A stretch of 64,000 bases of DNA, from contig NZ_FXWM01000001.1 in assembly GCF_900177675.1 (NCBI RefSeq), forward strand, positions 62,001-126,000, read 5' to 3'. Of this stretch, positions 1 to 8,228 are shown one piece after another. Under the pieces are notes generated by a model. The model was not told where the DNA came from. It did not search any database and was given only the letters and a program-made list of their open reading frames with translations. Each line of letters opens with the position of its first letter. Within the stretch, counting starts at the first letter, position 1. Both the position numbers and the translations under genes were made by a program. Origin of the DNA: Bacillus sp. OV166. GTDB lineage: Bacteria > Bacillota > Bacilli > Bacillales > Cytobacillaceae.

Positions 1-832
1 AGATTAAGATTAAGATAAGGACGACAAATGCTACGGCGTCACGCCATAGGGAGTAGCCTGCTGCACTAACAAGTGACTCGATTACACCCAAAACTAAACC
101 GCCAGTCATCGCCCCAGGAATACTCCCGATTCCGCCTAAAACTGCGGCAACAAATGCTTTAAGTCCTGGAATAATTCCCATCAAAGGCTCAATTTTTGTA
201 TAGTAGACACCAAAAATAACTCCGGCTGCACCAGCAAGGGCAGAACCAATCGCAAAAGTTGCTGAAATCGTGTTATTCACATTGATTCCCATTAATCTTG
301 CGGCATCCATATCGTGTGATACGGCTCGCATGGCTTTACCAATTTTTGTTTTATGAACGATAAATTGTAGTAAAATCATTAAAATTAACGAAGTTCCTAA
401 GATAAGTAAGGACTGACCGCTAATTTTTACCCCTAAAAGCTCTAAGCTCTTTATTGGAACGATTCCATCTGGATAGGCTTCCGGCTGGGCACCACGAATA
501 TAAATGGTACCGTACTCAATAAACAACGAAACCCCAATTGCGGTAATAAGGGCCGCAATTCTAGTTGCATTTCTAAGAGGCTTATAAGCAATCCTCTCGA
601 TTAAAACACCAAAGATGGCACAGGCCACCATTGAAATAAGTAATGCTGGGAAAAATCCTAAATCTAAAATAGTAATGGAATAAAACCCTATAAATGCACC
701 AACCATGAATACATCTCCATGGGCGAAGTTAATCAGTTTTACAATACCATAAACCATTGTATACCCTAGAGCGATTAATGCATAAATACTGCCCAAGGAT
801 ATTCCATTTACAAGCTGCTGTATTAATTCCAT
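1..832 (-). CDS. livH: Branched-chain amino acid ABC transporter permease LivH (partial)
   Basis: Membrane permease of a high-affinity Leu/Ile/Val importer. The reading frame opens at an ATG at 832, preceded by AAAGGAG, and runs off the left window edge after 277 codons, so the last few C-terminal residues are missing. The N-terminus (MELIQQLVNGISLGSIYALI, then an ALGYTMVYGIVKLINFAHGD motif) is typical of the LivH family, which is about 290 residues long and has around eight membrane helices. It lies 183 bp downstream of the binding-protein gene livJ on the same strand. LivM and the ATPases LivG/LivF are expected just outside the window. The family call is firm; the exact substrate is inferred from family. 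Confidence 0.9.
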   Translation of the reverse strand, partial: MELIQQLVNGISLGSIYALIALGYTMVYGIVKLINFAHGDVFMVGAFIGFYSITILDLGFFPALLISMVACAIFGVLIERIAYKPLRNATRIAALITAIGVSLFIEYGTIYIRGAQPEAYPDGIVPIKSLELLGVKISGQSLLILGTSLILMILLQFIVHKTKIGKAMRAVSHDMDAARLMGINVNNTISATFAIGSALAGAAGVIFGVYYTKIEPLMGIIPGLKAFVAAVLGGIGSIPGAMTGGLVLGVIESLVSAAGYSLWRDAVAFVVLILILI

Positions 833-930
833 ATGTCTTACACTCCTTTGGACCGACTTCACGTATCTTTTTTTAAATACAATTAAACAAAGTTTGCATG
901 TTGGGAAACTTGCATTTCTTTTATAAAGTG

Positions 931-958
931 GAATAGGGAGACATCACGCTCCCTATTC
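931..958 (-). other. Intercistronic hairpin between livJ and livH
   Basis: A perfect 10-bp inverted repeat (GAATAGGGAG, 8-nt loop, CTCCCTATTC) in the 183-bp gap between livJ and livH. The transcript reads livJ first. Only a poor U-tract (CACTTTATAAAAG) follows on the minus strand, so it is more likely a partial terminator or an mRNA stabiliser that keeps the binding protein more abundant than the permease than a full terminator. Confidence 0.6.
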
Positions 959-1015
959 CTCTGGCAAACTATAAAATTTTGCTAGCTTCAACGATAAGGC
1001 GCTTCCGCTTTTCTC

Positions 1016-2188
1016 TTAAGGATTAATCTTTGTCTTAAATTGTTGTTCTCCGTTTTTGTACTCAAGGATAACAGCGGCTTTAATTGGATCATGGTTTTTA
1101 TCAAGCTTCACTTTTCCAGAAACAAGTTCTAATCCATCTGTTTCAGCGAGTGCCTTCTGAATTTTGTTAGAATCACTGCTTCCAGCACGTTTAATCGCAT
1201 CCGCAAGGAAGTATACTGTGTCATAACCTAGAGCTGTAAAGGCATCCGGAGATTTACCGTCGTATTTTGCTTTGAACGCTGCAACAAAGTCTTGAACCTT
1301 CTTATCACTATCACCTGATGAATAGTGGTTTGTAATAAATGTATTATTCAGTGTATTTGCTCCAGCGATTTCTACTAGTTTAGGAGAGTCCCAACCGTCA
1401 CCACCCATGATTGGCACATTTAAGCCAAGCTCACGAGCTTGTTTGATAATTAAACCTACTTCTTCATAAAAGCCAGGAACGAATATATATTCTGGTTTTG
1501 CTGATTTTATATTTGTTAAGGTTGCACGGAAATCTGTATCCTTCGCCACATAGGCTTCTTCTTTAACAATTTTTCCGCCATTTGCCTCAAAATTCTTTTT
1601 AAAAGAATCAGCAAGACCTTTAGAGTAATCGCTTGAGCTATCAATCAGAACAGCCGCGCTCTTAACCTTTAAATCATTGGAAGCGAAATTTGCTGCAACT
1701 GTACCTTGGAATGGGTCAATGAAGCATGTACGGAACACAAAATCATTTACCTTTCCATCTTTATTTGTGATCGTTGCGTTTGTTGCCGTTGGTGTAATTA
1801 ATGGAATTTTGTTATCTTGAGCAATCTGCACTTGTGCTAATGTGTTTGTACTTGTTGCCGCACCGATCATCGCAACAACTTTATCCTGAGTGGCAAGTTT
1901 TAGAGCACCATTTGTAGCCTCTGCTGCATCTGACTTATTGTCAACTGTCACTAATTCTAGTTTTTTGCCATTAATACCTTTTTTGTTGATTTCTTCGATT
2001 GCTAACTCAATACCTTCTTTGGCAGATTGACCATAAGAAGCTACTCCACCCGATAGTTCAAGGTTCGCACCAATCTTAATTGTGCCTCCTTTTTCCCCAT
2101 CGCTACTAGCACTTGAATTACATCCTGCCAACACACCTGCTGCAACCATAAACGACATAAAGATACCAGCCAATTTCTTTTTCCTCAT
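1016..2188 (-). CDS. livJ: Branched-chain amino acid ABC transporter substrate-binding lipoprotein
   Basis: Extracytoplasmic receptor (390 aa) that captures Leu/Ile/Val and delivers them to the LivHM permease. It has a lipoprotein signal with lipobox LAGC (Cys near residue 23), so it is anchored in the outer leaflet of the membrane. The rest is a type-I periplasmic-binding fold of the Leu/Ile/Val family (IKIGANLELSGGVASYGQ near the start, then AAVLIDSSSDYSKG and GYDTVYFLADAI). The start ATG follows a GGGGG ribosome-binding site. It is first in an operon with livH. A good sigma-A promoter and a CodY-like box lie upstream, in line with amino-acid-responsive control. Confidence 0.92.
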   Translation of the reverse strand: MRKKKLAGIFMSFMVAAGVLAGCNSSASSDGEKGGTIKIGANLELSGGVASYGQSAKEGIELAIEEINKKGINGKKLELVTVDNKSDAAEATNGALKLATQDKVVAMIGAATSTNTLAQVQIAQDNKIPLITPTATNATITNKDGKVNDFVFRTCFIDPFQGTVAANFASNDLKVKSAAVLIDSSSDYSKGLADSFKKNFEANGGKIVKEEAYVAKDTDFRATLTNIKSAKPEYIFVPGFYEEVGLIIKQARELGLNVPIMGGDGWDSPKLVEIAGANTLNNTFITNHYSSGDSDKKVQDFVAAFKAKYDGKSPDAFTALGYDTVYFLADAIKRAGSSDSNKIQKALAETDGLELVSGKVKLDKNHDPIKAAVILEYKNGEQQFKTKINP

Positions 2189-2254
2189 GATTTACCCCCT
2201 GTTTTTTGAAAAAATTTTCCCAAACGCCTTTGTCTAACTGTTTTAAAAAAAGAT

Positions 2255-2269
2255 AATATTCTGAAAACA
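2255..2269. promoter_or_regulatory. CodY-like box upstream of livJ
   Basis: AATATTCTGAAAACA matches 12 of 15 positions of the CodY consensus AATTTTCWGAAAATT. It falls about 30-40 nt downstream of the predicted livJ transcription start, a normal position for CodY repression, and CodY senses branched-chain amino acids. The match is seen in the sequence; binding is inferred. Confidence 0.5.
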
Positions 2270-2302
2270 TTGTACAAAATATTCGGGGGTTCGTCTAGTG
2301 GT

Positions 2303-2331
2303 ATTATACATTATTTTAAGATAATTTGCAA
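2303..2331 (-). promoter_or_regulatory. Sigma-A promoter of livJ
   Basis: Read on the minus strand: -35 TTGCAA (2326-2331), a 17-nt spacer, -10 TATAAT (2303-2308). The predicted transcription start is near 2296, giving a leader of about 108 nt before livJ. Confidence 0.6.
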
Positions 2332-2461
2332 TAAAGCAAATATATGAATTATATCCACTAAATAGCCTTTATTACACTAAAGTCGAAAAGGATTTATGTG
2401 AAACGGGAAAATGAATTCTCTTTTTTAAATATTTTGGTTAAATATGATTCAATGTTCTATA

Positions 2462-2497
2462 TATAAAAAAAGAGACTCCTCTATAAGGAATCTCTTT
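2462..2497 (-). terminator. Rho-independent terminator of niaP
   Basis: The stem AAAGAGACTCCT / AGGAATCTCTTT (one mismatch, loop CTATA) is followed on the minus strand by TTTTTTATATA, directly after the niaP stop codon. Confidence 0.8.
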
Positions 2498-2507
2498 GGA
2501 CTATTTA

Positions 2508-3713
2508 TTATACTAGTTCTGTATTTTTCGTTTCTTTTCCCAATACGAAAACGGACATTGCTCCAATTAAGACAGAAATACAGAAGATCATAAAGATGGT
2601 TGAAATCGATACTTGCTGTGCGACAAGATTACCGACTAATAAGGGGCCTAACACGCCGCCAACTCTTCCAATCGCTGCTGCCATACCAGAGCCTGTACCA
2701 CGCATGATGGTTGGATATTGTTCAGGGGTATAAGCGTAAAGACCTCCCCAAGCACCTAGGTTAAAAAATGATAATAGAATTCCTGAAGTCATCAACAGGG
2801 CAGTCGATTCTGCTGCACCAAAGAAATAGGCACTCACTGCTGCACCAATTAAATAGACAACTAAAACGAACTTACGGCCGAATTTTTCAATAAACCAGGC
2901 GGCTGTAAAATAACCAGGGAGCTGTGCTAACGTCATAATTAGCACATATTCAAAGCTTTTAATTAAGCTGAATCCTTTCATAATCATTACACTTGGAAGC
3001 CATAAAAACATTCCATAATAGGAGAAAACTACACAAAACCATAAGATCCAAAGCATCGTTGTTTGGCGCCTGTAATCCTTTGAAAATAAATTCCTCATGC
3101 TTTGGAAGACTGAAATTTTTTCCTTGTCCTTAACGGCCGTAAAACGGGGTGAATCCGGCAGCCCCATGCGTAGGTATAATGCATATAAAGCAGGAATGGC
3201 ACTAATAAGTAATGCCACTTGCCAGCCAAACTTTGGAATAATGAAATAAGAGATAACTGCAGCAACTAGCCAGCCTCCTGCCCAAAAGCTCTCAAGCAGA
3301 ACCACAATCCTGCCGCGTTTTTCGGCGGGGACACTTTCTGATACGAATGTGGAGGCAACAGGAAGCTCTCCTCCTAAACCAGCGCCGATGAAGAACCTTA
3401 ACACTAAAAAGGCGGTTAATGTGGTGGTCATTGCGGAAAGCCCGCTCCCAACGGAAAATAATAATAACGTGATGATAAATACATTTTTGCGGCCAACTTT
3501 ATCTGCCATTAATCCAAAAATAAGTGCACCAACGGCCATCCCAATGGAATTGACACTTCCAATCCAACCCATCTGCCCAGGAGTCAGCTCCCATTCTACT
3601 TTTAAGGCCGCAATGATAAAAGAGAGCATGCCGACATCCATGGCATCAAACATCCAGCCCATCCCGGCAATGCCAAGCAATCTCCGGCTTGAAATTTCCT
3701 TTTTGTCTTTCAT
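2508..3713 (-). CDS. niaP: MFS niacin transporter NiaP
   Basis: Proton-coupled major facilitator permease (401 aa, 12 predicted membrane segments) for uptake of nicotinate/nicotinamide, precursors of NAD. The sequence matches my recollection of B. subtilis NiaP (YceI) almost throughout: RRLLGIAGMGWMFDAMDVG at the N-terminus, the loop FGLMADKVGRKNVF, the GGELPVAS motif in TM4-5, and the central WFCVVFSYYGMFLWLPSVM. Length is that of the family. It is a single-gene unit with its own terminator. A possible NiaR operator lies about 100 bp upstream, which would couple expression to niacin status. The substrate is inferred from similarity. Confidence 0.85.
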   Translation of the reverse strand: MKDKKEISSRRLLGIAGMGWMFDAMDVGMLSFIIAALKVEWELTPGQMGWIGSVNSIGMAVGALIFGLMADKVGRKNVFIITLLLFSVGSGLSAMTTTLTAFLVLRFFIGAGLGGELPVASTFVSESVPAEKRGRIVVLLESFWAGGWLVAAVISYFIIPKFGWQVALLISAIPALYALYLRMGLPDSPRFTAVKDKEKISVFQSMRNLFSKDYRRQTTMLWILWFCVVFSYYGMFLWLPSVMIMKGFSLIKSFEYVLIMTLAQLPGYFTAAWFIEKFGRKFVLVVYLIGAAVSAYFFGAAESTALLMTSGILLSFFNLGAWGGLYAYTPEQYPTIMRGTGSGMAAAIGRVGGVLGPLLVGNLVAQQVSISTIFMIFCISVLIGAMSVFVLGKETKNTELV

Positions 3714-3808
3714 ATGGATCCCCCTAAGTTGTAGCTGTTTTTTTACATTATTCCCTAATTTTCTTTACTTTAGGTACGAAAATAATCGATTAACCATAAG
3801 TATTCTAG

Positions 3809-3830
3809 CAGGTGTCTTTACAGTTGTCAT
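3809..3830. promoter_or_regulatory. Candidate NiaR-type operator upstream of niaP
   Basis: On the minus strand, GACAACTGTAAAGACACCTG carries two similar GACAnCTG half-sites 12 bp apart, resembling the GACA/TGTC half-sites of NiaR (YrxA) operators in Bacillales. It sits about 95-115 bp upstream of the niaP start. I recall the consensus only approximately, so this is tentative. Confidence 0.35.
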
Positions 3831-3991
3831 TAATAATTTACTTTATTTTGGTAGAGGGGGGTCCGTCCTTTGCTAAAAGATTACATTGGGGTCGATAGAT
3901 AATGTTATTGTAAGTTTACATTTACCCTAAAGCATCAAAAGTCGTTCTCTCGGTAAATGAAAGAAAGCCCATCAACCATATGTATTGACTA

Positions 3992-4018
3992 AAAGAAGAG
4001 ACTGGAACCCCAGTCTCT
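3992..4018 (-). terminator. Terminator of the heterodimeric ABC exporter operon
   Basis: A perfect 9-bp stem, AGAGACTGG / CCAGTCTCT with loop AACC, followed on the minus strand by TCTTTTAG. It lies just beyond the stop of the second exporter gene. Confidence 0.65.
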
Positions 4019-4028
4019 CCTCCTATAC

Positions 4029-5894
4029 CTATCCATCCAAACCCGTTTCCACATTTTTGAACTGATTAAAAAACATATTGTAATATTTTCCTTGCTGACT
4101 CATTAACGTATCGTGGTTTCCACTCTCGATAATTTCCCCATGGTCAATGACCATGATGGTGTCGGCATCGCGGATCGTATTGAGGCGGTGGGCTATGATA
4201 AAGCTGGTCCGGTTCTCCATCAATGTTAACAAGGCTTCTTGAATATGGAGCTCTGTCCTGGTGTCAATGCTGCTCGTCGCTTCATCTAGGATCAGCAGGG
4301 CGGGCTTAGCTAAAATGACTCTCGCAATCGCCAGCAGCTGCCGCTGTCCTTGGCTTAGATTCCCGCCATTTTCAGACAAGACCGTTTCATATTGGTTTGG
4401 CAGCCGTTTGATAAAAGTATCGGCATTGGCCATCTTCGCCGCGCGTTCCACCTCATCGTCCGTTGCCTTCGTATTTCCATACTTAATATTTTCCTTGATC
4501 GTCCCTGAGAATAAATACGTATCCTGGAGGACAAATCCAAAGCATCTTCTTAAACTGTCCCTTGTGTATTCCCGAATATCATGGCCATCGAGGAGAATTC
4601 TTCCGTCTGTCACGTCATAAAATCTTGTCAGGAGATTTACGATCGTCGTTTTTCCGGCGCCGGTTGGTCCGACGAACGCGGTACTACTGCCGATATCCAC
4701 TTCAAAGCTGACATTTTTTAGAATCGCCACATCTGGTCGGTAACCAAAACTTACATTCTCAAATATGACATGTCCTCTTGGATTTTCTAAGGCGATTGCA
4801 CCTGGGAGATCTTCTGGCTCCTCTTGTTCATCGATGATTTCAAAGACACGTTCGGCCCCAGCAACGCCAGACTGAAGAATGTTGAAAATATTCGCCAGGT
4901 CATTAAGCGGCCTGACAAATTGCCTGGAGTAGGTGATGAAGCTGGCAATTGCCCCAATCGTGATGATGCTTTTGACCGCAAGGATTCCTCCAACTACCGC
5001 GACCACTGCAAAGCCAAGGTTATTAATGACGTTCATGATCGGCATCAAAAATCCGGACCAAATTTGCGCCTTGAGGCCGACCTCACGCAGCCTCGTATTG
5101 ACCACTTCAAATTCTTCGATGACCTTTTCCTCGTGATTAAAGGCTTTGACAATTTCAATTCCAGAGATTGTTTCCTCAATATGGCCATTTAATTTTCCCA
5201 GCTCCACTTGCTGGTTTTTAAACAGGACACTCGTCCGTTTGGCGATCGTTTTTGTGAGTAAAAAGACAAGCGGTACGGTTATTAAGCTTGCTAATGTCAA
5301 GATAGGGCTCAATAGTATCATCATCATTAATGACCCGGTAATGATGACCACCCCGGACATTAATTGCGTCGTTGATTGCGAGATTGTATTACTAATATTA
5401 TCGACATCGTTCGATAGCCTGCTCATTAACTCACCGTGTGAACGAGAATCAAAAAAGGATACCGGCAGCTTTTGTAATTTTTTAAAAAGGGCATCCCTTA
5501 AGCTTTTGACAATTCGCTGGGAAACACCGGCCATCAGCCATCCTTGTAAAAAGGTTAACAGGCTGTCAGTCAGATACGCAGCCACCAAGATCAAGATCAT
5601 CATCTCTAGAAAGCCAAAATCTACTTTCCCACCATTTATTCGCATCGAATCAATCGCTTTTCCAATCAGGAAGGGTGCAAGCAGCATCAGGGCTGCGTCC
5701 ATTACAATAAAAATAAAAATAACCGTGAGCATTTTTCGTTCTTTGCCGAAGTATTGCCAAAGTCTTTGCAATGTCCCTTTAAAGTTCTTTGGCTTGACAA
5801 CAGGCCCACGGCGTTGGGCTCCGCCAAAACCGCCTGGTCTCATCGGCGGCGGAGCAGGGGGAGTATTCCCAGTCTGTACGTTTCCCTTTGACAC
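4029..5894 (-). CDS. ABC exporter half-transporter, catalytic-site subunit (YfiC-like)
   Basis: Second subunit of a heterodimeric multidrug-type ABC exporter (621 aa). It has a Pro/Gly-rich N-terminal tail (PPAPPPMRPGGFGG), six membrane helices (about residues 50-330) and a nucleotide-binding domain with Walker A GPTGAGKTT, Walker B LLILDEATSSID with the catalytic Glu, and H-loop IIAHRL, but a degenerate signature LSQGQ. I chose GTG at 5894: it follows GGAGG with good spacing and overlaps the upstream gene's stop in UAGUG, a translational-coupling arrangement. A longer frame to 5951 exists but would overlap the partner gene. It resembles B. subtilis YfiC; the transported compound is unknown. 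Confidence 0.88.
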   Translation of the reverse strand: MSKGNVQTGNTPPAPPPMRPGGFGGAQRRGPVVKPKNFKGTLQRLWQYFGKERKMLTVIFIFIVMDAALMLLAPFLIGKAIDSMRINGGKVDFGFLEMMILILVAAYLTDSLLTFLQGWLMAGVSQRIVKSLRDALFKKLQKLPVSFFDSRSHGELMSRLSNDVDNISNTISQSTTQLMSGVVIITGSLMMMILLSPILTLASLITVPLVFLLTKTIAKRTSVLFKNQQVELGKLNGHIEETISGIEIVKAFNHEEKVIEEFEVVNTRLREVGLKAQIWSGFLMPIMNVINNLGFAVVAVVGGILAVKSIITIGAIASFITYSRQFVRPLNDLANIFNILQSGVAGAERVFEIIDEQEEPEDLPGAIALENPRGHVIFENVSFGYRPDVAILKNVSFEVDIGSSTAFVGPTGAGKTTIVNLLTRFYDVTDGRILLDGHDIREYTRDSLRRCFGFVLQDTYLFSGTIKENIKYGNTKATDDEVERAAKMANADTFIKRLPNQYETVLSENGGNLSQGQRQLLAIARVILAKPALLILDEATSSIDTRTELHIQEALLTLMENRTSFIIAHRLNTIRDADTIMVIDHGEIIESGNHDTLMSQQGKYYNMFFNQFKNVETGLDG

Positions 5895-7624
5895 TACGGA
5901 TGCACCTCCTTGCCAACTTGAGATTGGTAGATTTCCTGATAAACACGGCAATCCTTCAATAGTTCCTGATGTGTACCAACCCCAACAACTTCGCCGCGGT
6001 CGAGGACGACAATTTTATCGGCATCGATAATCGAGGTGATTCGCTGGGCAATTAATAAACAGGTAAGCCCTTTAGCATATTTCTTCAAGGCCTCCTTGAT
6101 CTTCGCCTCGGTTGCGACGTCAACGGCACTTGTACTATCATCTAATATCAAAATTTCTGGTTTCTTTACTAAGGCTCTAGCAATGGAAATCCGTTGCTTT
6201 TGTCCGCCGGAAAAATTGACGCCCCCTTGGCCAATCCTTGTTTGGTAGCCCTCCGGTGACCTCTCAATAAAATCATGTGCCCCGGCCATTGTCGCCGCCG
6301 TAACCACTTCTGCATCTGTTGCCTCTTCATTACCCCAGCGAATATTTTCCGCGACACTCCCCGTAAACAAAATGTTCTTCTGTGGCACGATCGCAATTTT
6401 CTCTCGTAATTTCTTCGGACTAACCAGTTTACTATCAACACCGTCTACTTTAATCGTACCGCCCACCGTATCGTAGAAACGGGGGATGAGTCCGACCAGC
6501 GTGCTTTTCCCTGATCCTGTTGAGCCGATGATTCCTACTGTCTCTCCAGGTAGGATGGTAAGATTAATATTTTTTAAGATTGGCTCGCCTGTTGCTTGTT
6601 CATAGGAAAAAGAAACATTTTCAAAGTCGATTCGGCCTTTTTCAATAGAATTTAACCTAAGTTCCTCATTCCAAGAAACGCTATCCACTTGAGAAAATAC
6701 CTCATCGATTCTCCCTGCCGACGCCTTTGCTCTAACAAACATCGTAAAAACCATCGAGATCATCATCAATGAAAATAGGATTTGCGTCATATAGTTGATA
6801 AAGGCAATAATATGGCCGACCTGAATATCGCCCGTATTCACGCCATTGCCGCCGATCCAAAGGACAACAACAATTCCTAGATTAACGGTAAGCATTATCG
6901 CTGGGCTGAAGGAGGACATCAGTCGATTTGCTGAAATGGCTTGATTTTTATACTGGTCATTTACCCTCGTAAACTTGCCAACCTCGACATCAAAGCGATT
7001 AAACGCCTTCACAACTCGGACCCCGGATAGGTACTCCCGCATGACACTATTCACCCGGTCCAATCCATTTTGAACACGGGAAAAGAGGGGAAAGCCCAAT
7101 CTCATATTAAAGATGATTAATAGCGCGACAATTGGAACCACAACCGCCAGGACCACGGAAAGCTGCAGGTTTAACCGTGTGGCCATAATTAAACCACCAA
7201 TAGCAAGCAACGGGGCTTTGACAAAAATCCTCATCAATCCATTTACAAACACCTGGACTTGTGTCACATCATTCGTCAGTCTGGTAACAAGGGAGGCGCG
7301 GTCAAATTTATCGATGTTTTTAAACGAAAGCGTTTGAATTTTTTTGAATAAGTCCGACCTTAACTCCGTCCCGAAGTTTTGTGAAACAATACTAGCGACT
7401 ACACTTCTAGTGGAAGCAGCGATTGCTCCACAGGCCGTAATGAGCAGCATAAATCCGCCCATTTTCAAAACATAACCAATATCCTTGTTGGCCACACCTT
7501 CATCAATAATTTTCGCCATAATGGTTGGCTGCATCAAATCACTAATCGCCTCAATGGTGAGGAATAAAACCGCTATGCTAAAAGATTTCCAGTACTTCTT
7601 TATGTATTTTGATAGAAACTTCAT
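5894..7624 (-). CDS. ABC exporter half-transporter, degenerate-site subunit (YfiB-like)
   Basis: First subunit of the heterodimeric exporter (576 aa): six membrane helices (about residues 15-300) and one nucleotide-binding domain. Walker A is GSTGSGKST and the signature is a canonical FSGGQ, but Walker B reads ILILDDSTSAVD (Asp instead of the catalytic Glu) and the H-loop His is Gln (LIAQRI). These losses are complementary to its partner: the canonical ATP site is made from the partner's Walker motifs plus this subunit's signature, and the other site is degenerate, as in TM287/288 and BmrCD. It is first in the two-gene operon, starting after GGGGTGA. Confidence 0.88.
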   Translation of the reverse strand: MKFLSKYIKKYWKSFSIAVLFLTIEAISDLMQPTIMAKIIDEGVANKDIGYVLKMGGFMLLITACGAIAASTRSVVASIVSQNFGTELRSDLFKKIQTLSFKNIDKFDRASLVTRLTNDVTQVQVFVNGLMRIFVKAPLLAIGGLIMATRLNLQLSVVLAVVVPIVALLIIFNMRLGFPLFSRVQNGLDRVNSVMREYLSGVRVVKAFNRFDVEVGKFTRVNDQYKNQAISANRLMSSFSPAIMLTVNLGIVVVLWIGGNGVNTGDIQVGHIIAFINYMTQILFSLMMISMVFTMFVRAKASAGRIDEVFSQVDSVSWNEELRLNSIEKGRIDFENVSFSYEQATGEPILKNINLTILPGETVGIIGSTGSGKSTLVGLIPRFYDTVGGTIKVDGVDSKLVSPKKLREKIAIVPQKNILFTGSVAENIRWGNEEATDAEVVTAATMAGAHDFIERSPEGYQTRIGQGGVNFSGGQKQRISIARALVKKPEILILDDSTSAVDVATEAKIKEALKKYAKGLTCLLIAQRITSIIDADKIVVLDRGEVVGVGTHQELLKDCRVYQEIYQSQVGKEVHP

Positions 7625-7756
7625 TCGCTCACCCCAGCCTCTCGGAAATCCTTCTCTAGGAACATTATAAATTTTTTACTTCGATTAACCAAATAATTTA
7701 CCTGTAAATGTAAGGTATATTTCGAAGGCCTTTTTGGGATTAGCATTGAAAATTCC

Positions 7757-7788
7757 ATAAAAAAAGGGCCCACTTTTGAAATGGACCT
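7757..7788 (-). terminator. Terminator of the ASCH gene
   Basis: The interrupted stem AGGgcCCA / TGGaCCT is followed on the minus strand by a run of seven U, between the ASCH gene and the ABC exporter operon. Confidence 0.6.
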
Positions 7789-7801
7789 CGAGCATTTAAG
7801 A

Positions 7802-8152
7802 CTATTTTTGAACAGGGCTAAACTCATGAACCCACACGCGCATTTGCGGCAGCCATGGCATTCCAGGATGAATACTTAGAATCGATTGTTTATAGGCTTC
7901 CACATTTTCGAAGCCCTCACGGCGTGCATCATCATCCGTTAATTCACCTAATGACTGAGAATAGACACGGTCTACCACAAAGTCACGGCCTTCCAATGTC
8001 ATGATTTCACCAGGATCCGCATAGCGGCCATTCCGGCGCGTCGCTGTTTTTTCACCTGAAAGTACCTTCTTTACATCTCCTTCAAGTGTGACTAAGCGTT
8101 CCACGGAACAAGTTTTTGGCGGCAAGGTATTGTTTTCATTTTGTGTTGTCAT
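7802..8152 (-). CDS. ASCH domain protein
   Basis: Small cytosolic protein (116 aa) with an ASCH domain. Visible features are the LSGEKTATRRNGRYADPGEIMTL stretch (roughly residues 31-53; the conserved K-T-x-T-R-R core binds nucleic acid or nucleoside in the family) and a central GRDFVVDRVYSQSLGEL strand region. ASCH proteins are RNA-binding or nucleoside-processing; some are N4-acetylcytidine amidohydrolases. The start follows AGGAGGAG. It is monocistronic with its own terminator. A Fur-like box sits in the promoter area. The biochemical function here is unknown. Confidence 0.75.
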   Translation of the reverse strand: MTTQNENNTLPPKTCSVERLVTLEGDVKKVLSGEKTATRRNGRYADPGEIMTLEGRDFVVDRVYSQSLGELTDDDARREGFENVEAYKQSILSIHPGMPWLPQMRVWVHEFSPVQK

Positions 8153-8186
8153 TTGCTTCTCCTCCTATTTCTAATTCATTTACCTA

Positions 8187-8205
8187 TATTATCACTATCG
8201 TTATC
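8187..8205. promoter_or_regulatory. Fur-like box upstream of the ASCH gene
   Basis: The minus strand reads GATAACGATAGTGATAATA, about 14 of 19 matches to the Fur consensus GATAATGATAATCATTATC. It lies 35-53 bp upstream of the ASCH start, where a repressor would cover the promoter. Binding by Fur, or by the related PerR or Zur, is not shown. Confidence 0.35.
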
Positions 8206-8228
8206 ATTTAATCCATTTTCAAGGAGAA

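Noticed and set aside
5146..6030. A long plus-strand frame opposite the ABC exporter genes
   Set aside because: It is antisense to two well-supported genes and shows no family motif.
7621..7827. A 68-codon frame between the ASCH gene and the ABC exporter
   Set aside because: It contains the ASCH terminator hairpin, overlaps both neighbours, and has no ribosome-binding site.
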